Source of the DNA: Agapetus fuscipes
Lineage: Eukaryota; Arthropoda; Insecta; Trichoptera; Glossosomatidae
Reading direction: 5' to 3'
NCBI GenBank assembly: GCA_951799405.1
Contig: OX637356.1
Location: 13,229,229-13,293,228, forward strand
DNA: 64,000 nt
Shown: positions 62,480 through 64,000 of the stretch, one piece after another
Layout: every line of letters begins with the position of its first letter
How positions within the stretch are numbered: the first letter of the stretch is position 1
Notes under the pieces: model-generated
What the model saw: only the letters and a program-made list of their open reading frames with translations
Databases searched by the model: none
What the model was told of the DNA's origin: nothing
Program-made: the position numbers and the translations under genes

Positions 62480-63955
62480 TTATCATAATATTTTACAATT
62501 TTATTCTAAGATATTTACTATTTATCATATTATGTTTACATTTATTTCTAACCCTCATGCGAAAGCAGATGCTTGTGTGCATTAAGGGCGAGAGCTTAAC
62601 TACTTATATTTAACATTCCATTAACTAATACATTTTTTACCAAATTTAACATAACTATTTTAACTATTTAATTATTAAATATATTTATCTTATGTTTCTT
62701 AACTATTTTGATTATTTACTAATTCAATTTTTTTTTTTTTTTTTTTATTCAATTTAAAATTAGGTTACATTAAATATTTACATTTTTTTTTTTTTTTTTT
62801 TATATATTGTTATTAGAATCTAACCCTCAGGCGAAAGTGAATGCTTGTGTGCCTTGAGGGCGAGAGCTTAAATATTTTATGTTTCATTTACATAACTATT
62901 TTTTTTATAAAGGTATAATATGTCTTATTCTATTTATTAACTATTAACTTACATAACTATTAATTTACATAACTATTTTTTTTATAAACGTATAATATGT
63001 CTTATTCTATTTATTAACTATTAACAACTTTATTAATTATTATCAACTTTATTATTCTATCATATGTATTACATATTACTATATTATCTATACTATGCAT
63101 ACCATTATATCACTATATTTAACTATAACTACTTTAATTATGAACTAATAACTATAAAATTATTTTAGCTCATTTAATTTTATTTTTTTTAGCAACTTTT
63201 TGAAGTTTTCAGGGCCTTTAGCACTTCTACATTCAATTGGAAGCGCGTTAAAAATTTCTACTGCCTGGTATTGGTAATTTTGTTGACCTATTGATTTTTT
63301 ACACTTTTTTATTGGTAGCATGAATTTTCTTCGTGAACTCATATTCGCCTCCAATTGATTATTACTTATAATGTTTTCTTTAAATATTTGTAACAGTGAA
63401 TTGTATTTGTACAAGTCTTCTATTGTTTTGACCCCAAATTCTTCAAAAAGTTGTTTAGTTGGATATATGTAAGGTTTGCTAGATATTATTTTTATTAATA
63501 ATTTTTGGGCAACCAACAGCGGCCTCAGATGGGCTCTGTATGCCCCTCCCCAACCTACAACCCCATATTGGAGAACAGATTGTATAAAAGCGAAATACGC
63601 CATTTTAAGTTGTGCCTTATCCAGTACTTTTCTCAGACACCTGAACACGTAGCCCAGTTTCCTCACCCTTTTGGTCAATCCTATTATATGCTCATTCCAT
63701 TTTAAATTTTGGTCTATTGTTATTCCAAGATATTTTGTTGTATTTTTTTTTTCGATTTTTGTGCATGTTTTTGTACACTTGTGATTTAAGTCTATTGAGT
63801 CATGTATGATTATATTTATTTGAGGGAGTTTCCGTTTTGTTATGGAGAATGGGACGAAATGAGTTTTTTTAGTATTTAGTGTTAACAGATTTTTGTCTAG
63901 CCATGTCTTTAATTTATTTATATTTATTAGGTTGGAGCGTGCTTGTATGGAGTTT
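62428..63955 (-). pseudogene. 5'-truncated LINE: reverse transcriptase C-terminus, 3' UTR and poly-A
   Basis: On the minus strand a frame runs from about 63950 to a stop at 63160-63162, about 260 residues with no stop seen. It reads LKTWLDKNLLTLNTKKTHFV, then KYLGITIDQNLKWNEHI, LGYVFRCLRKVL, SVLQYGVVGWGGAY and LLIKIISSKP, ending FNALPIECRSAKGPENFKKL. LG-x-x-ID-x-x-L-x-W-x-x-HI and QYG...W are the thumb-region motifs of non-LTR reverse transcriptases. The catalytic part is missing; an A-rich run marks the 5' truncation near 63950. The 3' UTR includes two copies of a block with CGAAAGC/TGAATGCTTGTGTGC (62555, 62830) and a tandem duplication (62891-63025). It ends in about 48 T at 62429-62477, the poly-A tail. 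Confidence 0.75.
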
Positions 63956-64000
63956 TTTTTTTTTTTCGAATTTAAAAAAGGCGGGGTGCGAAATCGGTGC

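Noticed and set aside
62398..62613. Poly-phenylalanine frame
   Set aside because: Translation of the T-run that is the poly-A tail of a minus-strand LINE.

Overview
The window looks like repeat-rich, AT-rich nuclear DNA of an arthropod, most likely an insect. The evidence is the kind of mobile elements: a LINE ORF1 with an FP25K-type C-terminal domain, several LINE 3' ends, a Penelope-like end, Ty3/Gypsy LTRs, tRNA- and 5S-rRNA-derived SINEs, and a decayed member of a multicopy family I associate with arthropods. I cannot name the species. I see no complete host gene, only two weak candidate exons (7807-7912 and 29007-29189).

The centrepiece is one complete, apparently young Ty3/Gypsy retrotransposon at 42481-49879. 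It has 4-bp ATAT target duplications, LTRs that look identical apart from one later insertion, a primer binding site, intact gag (43812-45191), intact pol in the -1 frame (to 49408), and a purine-rich tract abutting the 3' LTR. Its coding content is unusual. Gag starts with a SAP-like domain followed by a repetitive coiled coil. Pol continues about 220 residues past the integrase, through a macro domain resembling the TARG1/OARD1 ADP-ribosyl hydrolase type, and ends in a CCCH zinc finger. This extension sits where env would lie in an errantivirus. I regard it as the most interesting feature of the window.

The rest is mostly layered repeats. 'R1' is a roughly 250-bp interspersed repeat with a (TAGAT)n or (TAGATTA)n tail. 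It has more than 35 copies on both strands and is probably the 3' end of a LINE or a SINE-like derivative. One copy sits inside the 5' LTR of the young Gypsy element, so R1 moved recently. 'SINE-A' is tRNA-derived, with clear A and B boxes. 'SINE-B' is a second tRNA-like SINE, and two copies carry a full-length 5S rRNA-like head. SINE-B and SINE-A occur joined in the same order at three loci, one of which splits an R1 copy as a single block. 'R3' is a further dispersed repeat of about 200-280 bp. Solo LTRs of families with similar 3' ends lie at 20086-21006 (with another LTR nested inside), 23043-23420, 60277-60555 and, more diverged, 18121-18492 and 52733-53341. Foldback or MITE-like elements lie at 15880, 18001, 27189, 35265, 37636, 42164 and 59829.

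By region: 1-5.7 kb holds LINE ORF1, SINE-A, R1 and the pseudogene. 5.7-12 kb is mostly unique AT-rich DNA with a promoter-plus-exon candidate. 12-27 kb holds composite SINEs, nested LTRs and 5S-SINEs. 27-42 kb holds tandem repeats, LINE and Penelope ends, and R1 pairs. 42-50 kb is the Gypsy element. 50-64 kb holds R1 clusters, a SINE-split LINE, MITEs and, at the right edge, a LINE RT C-terminus. Repeat boundaries are by eye and may be off by several bases unless a target duplication is given.
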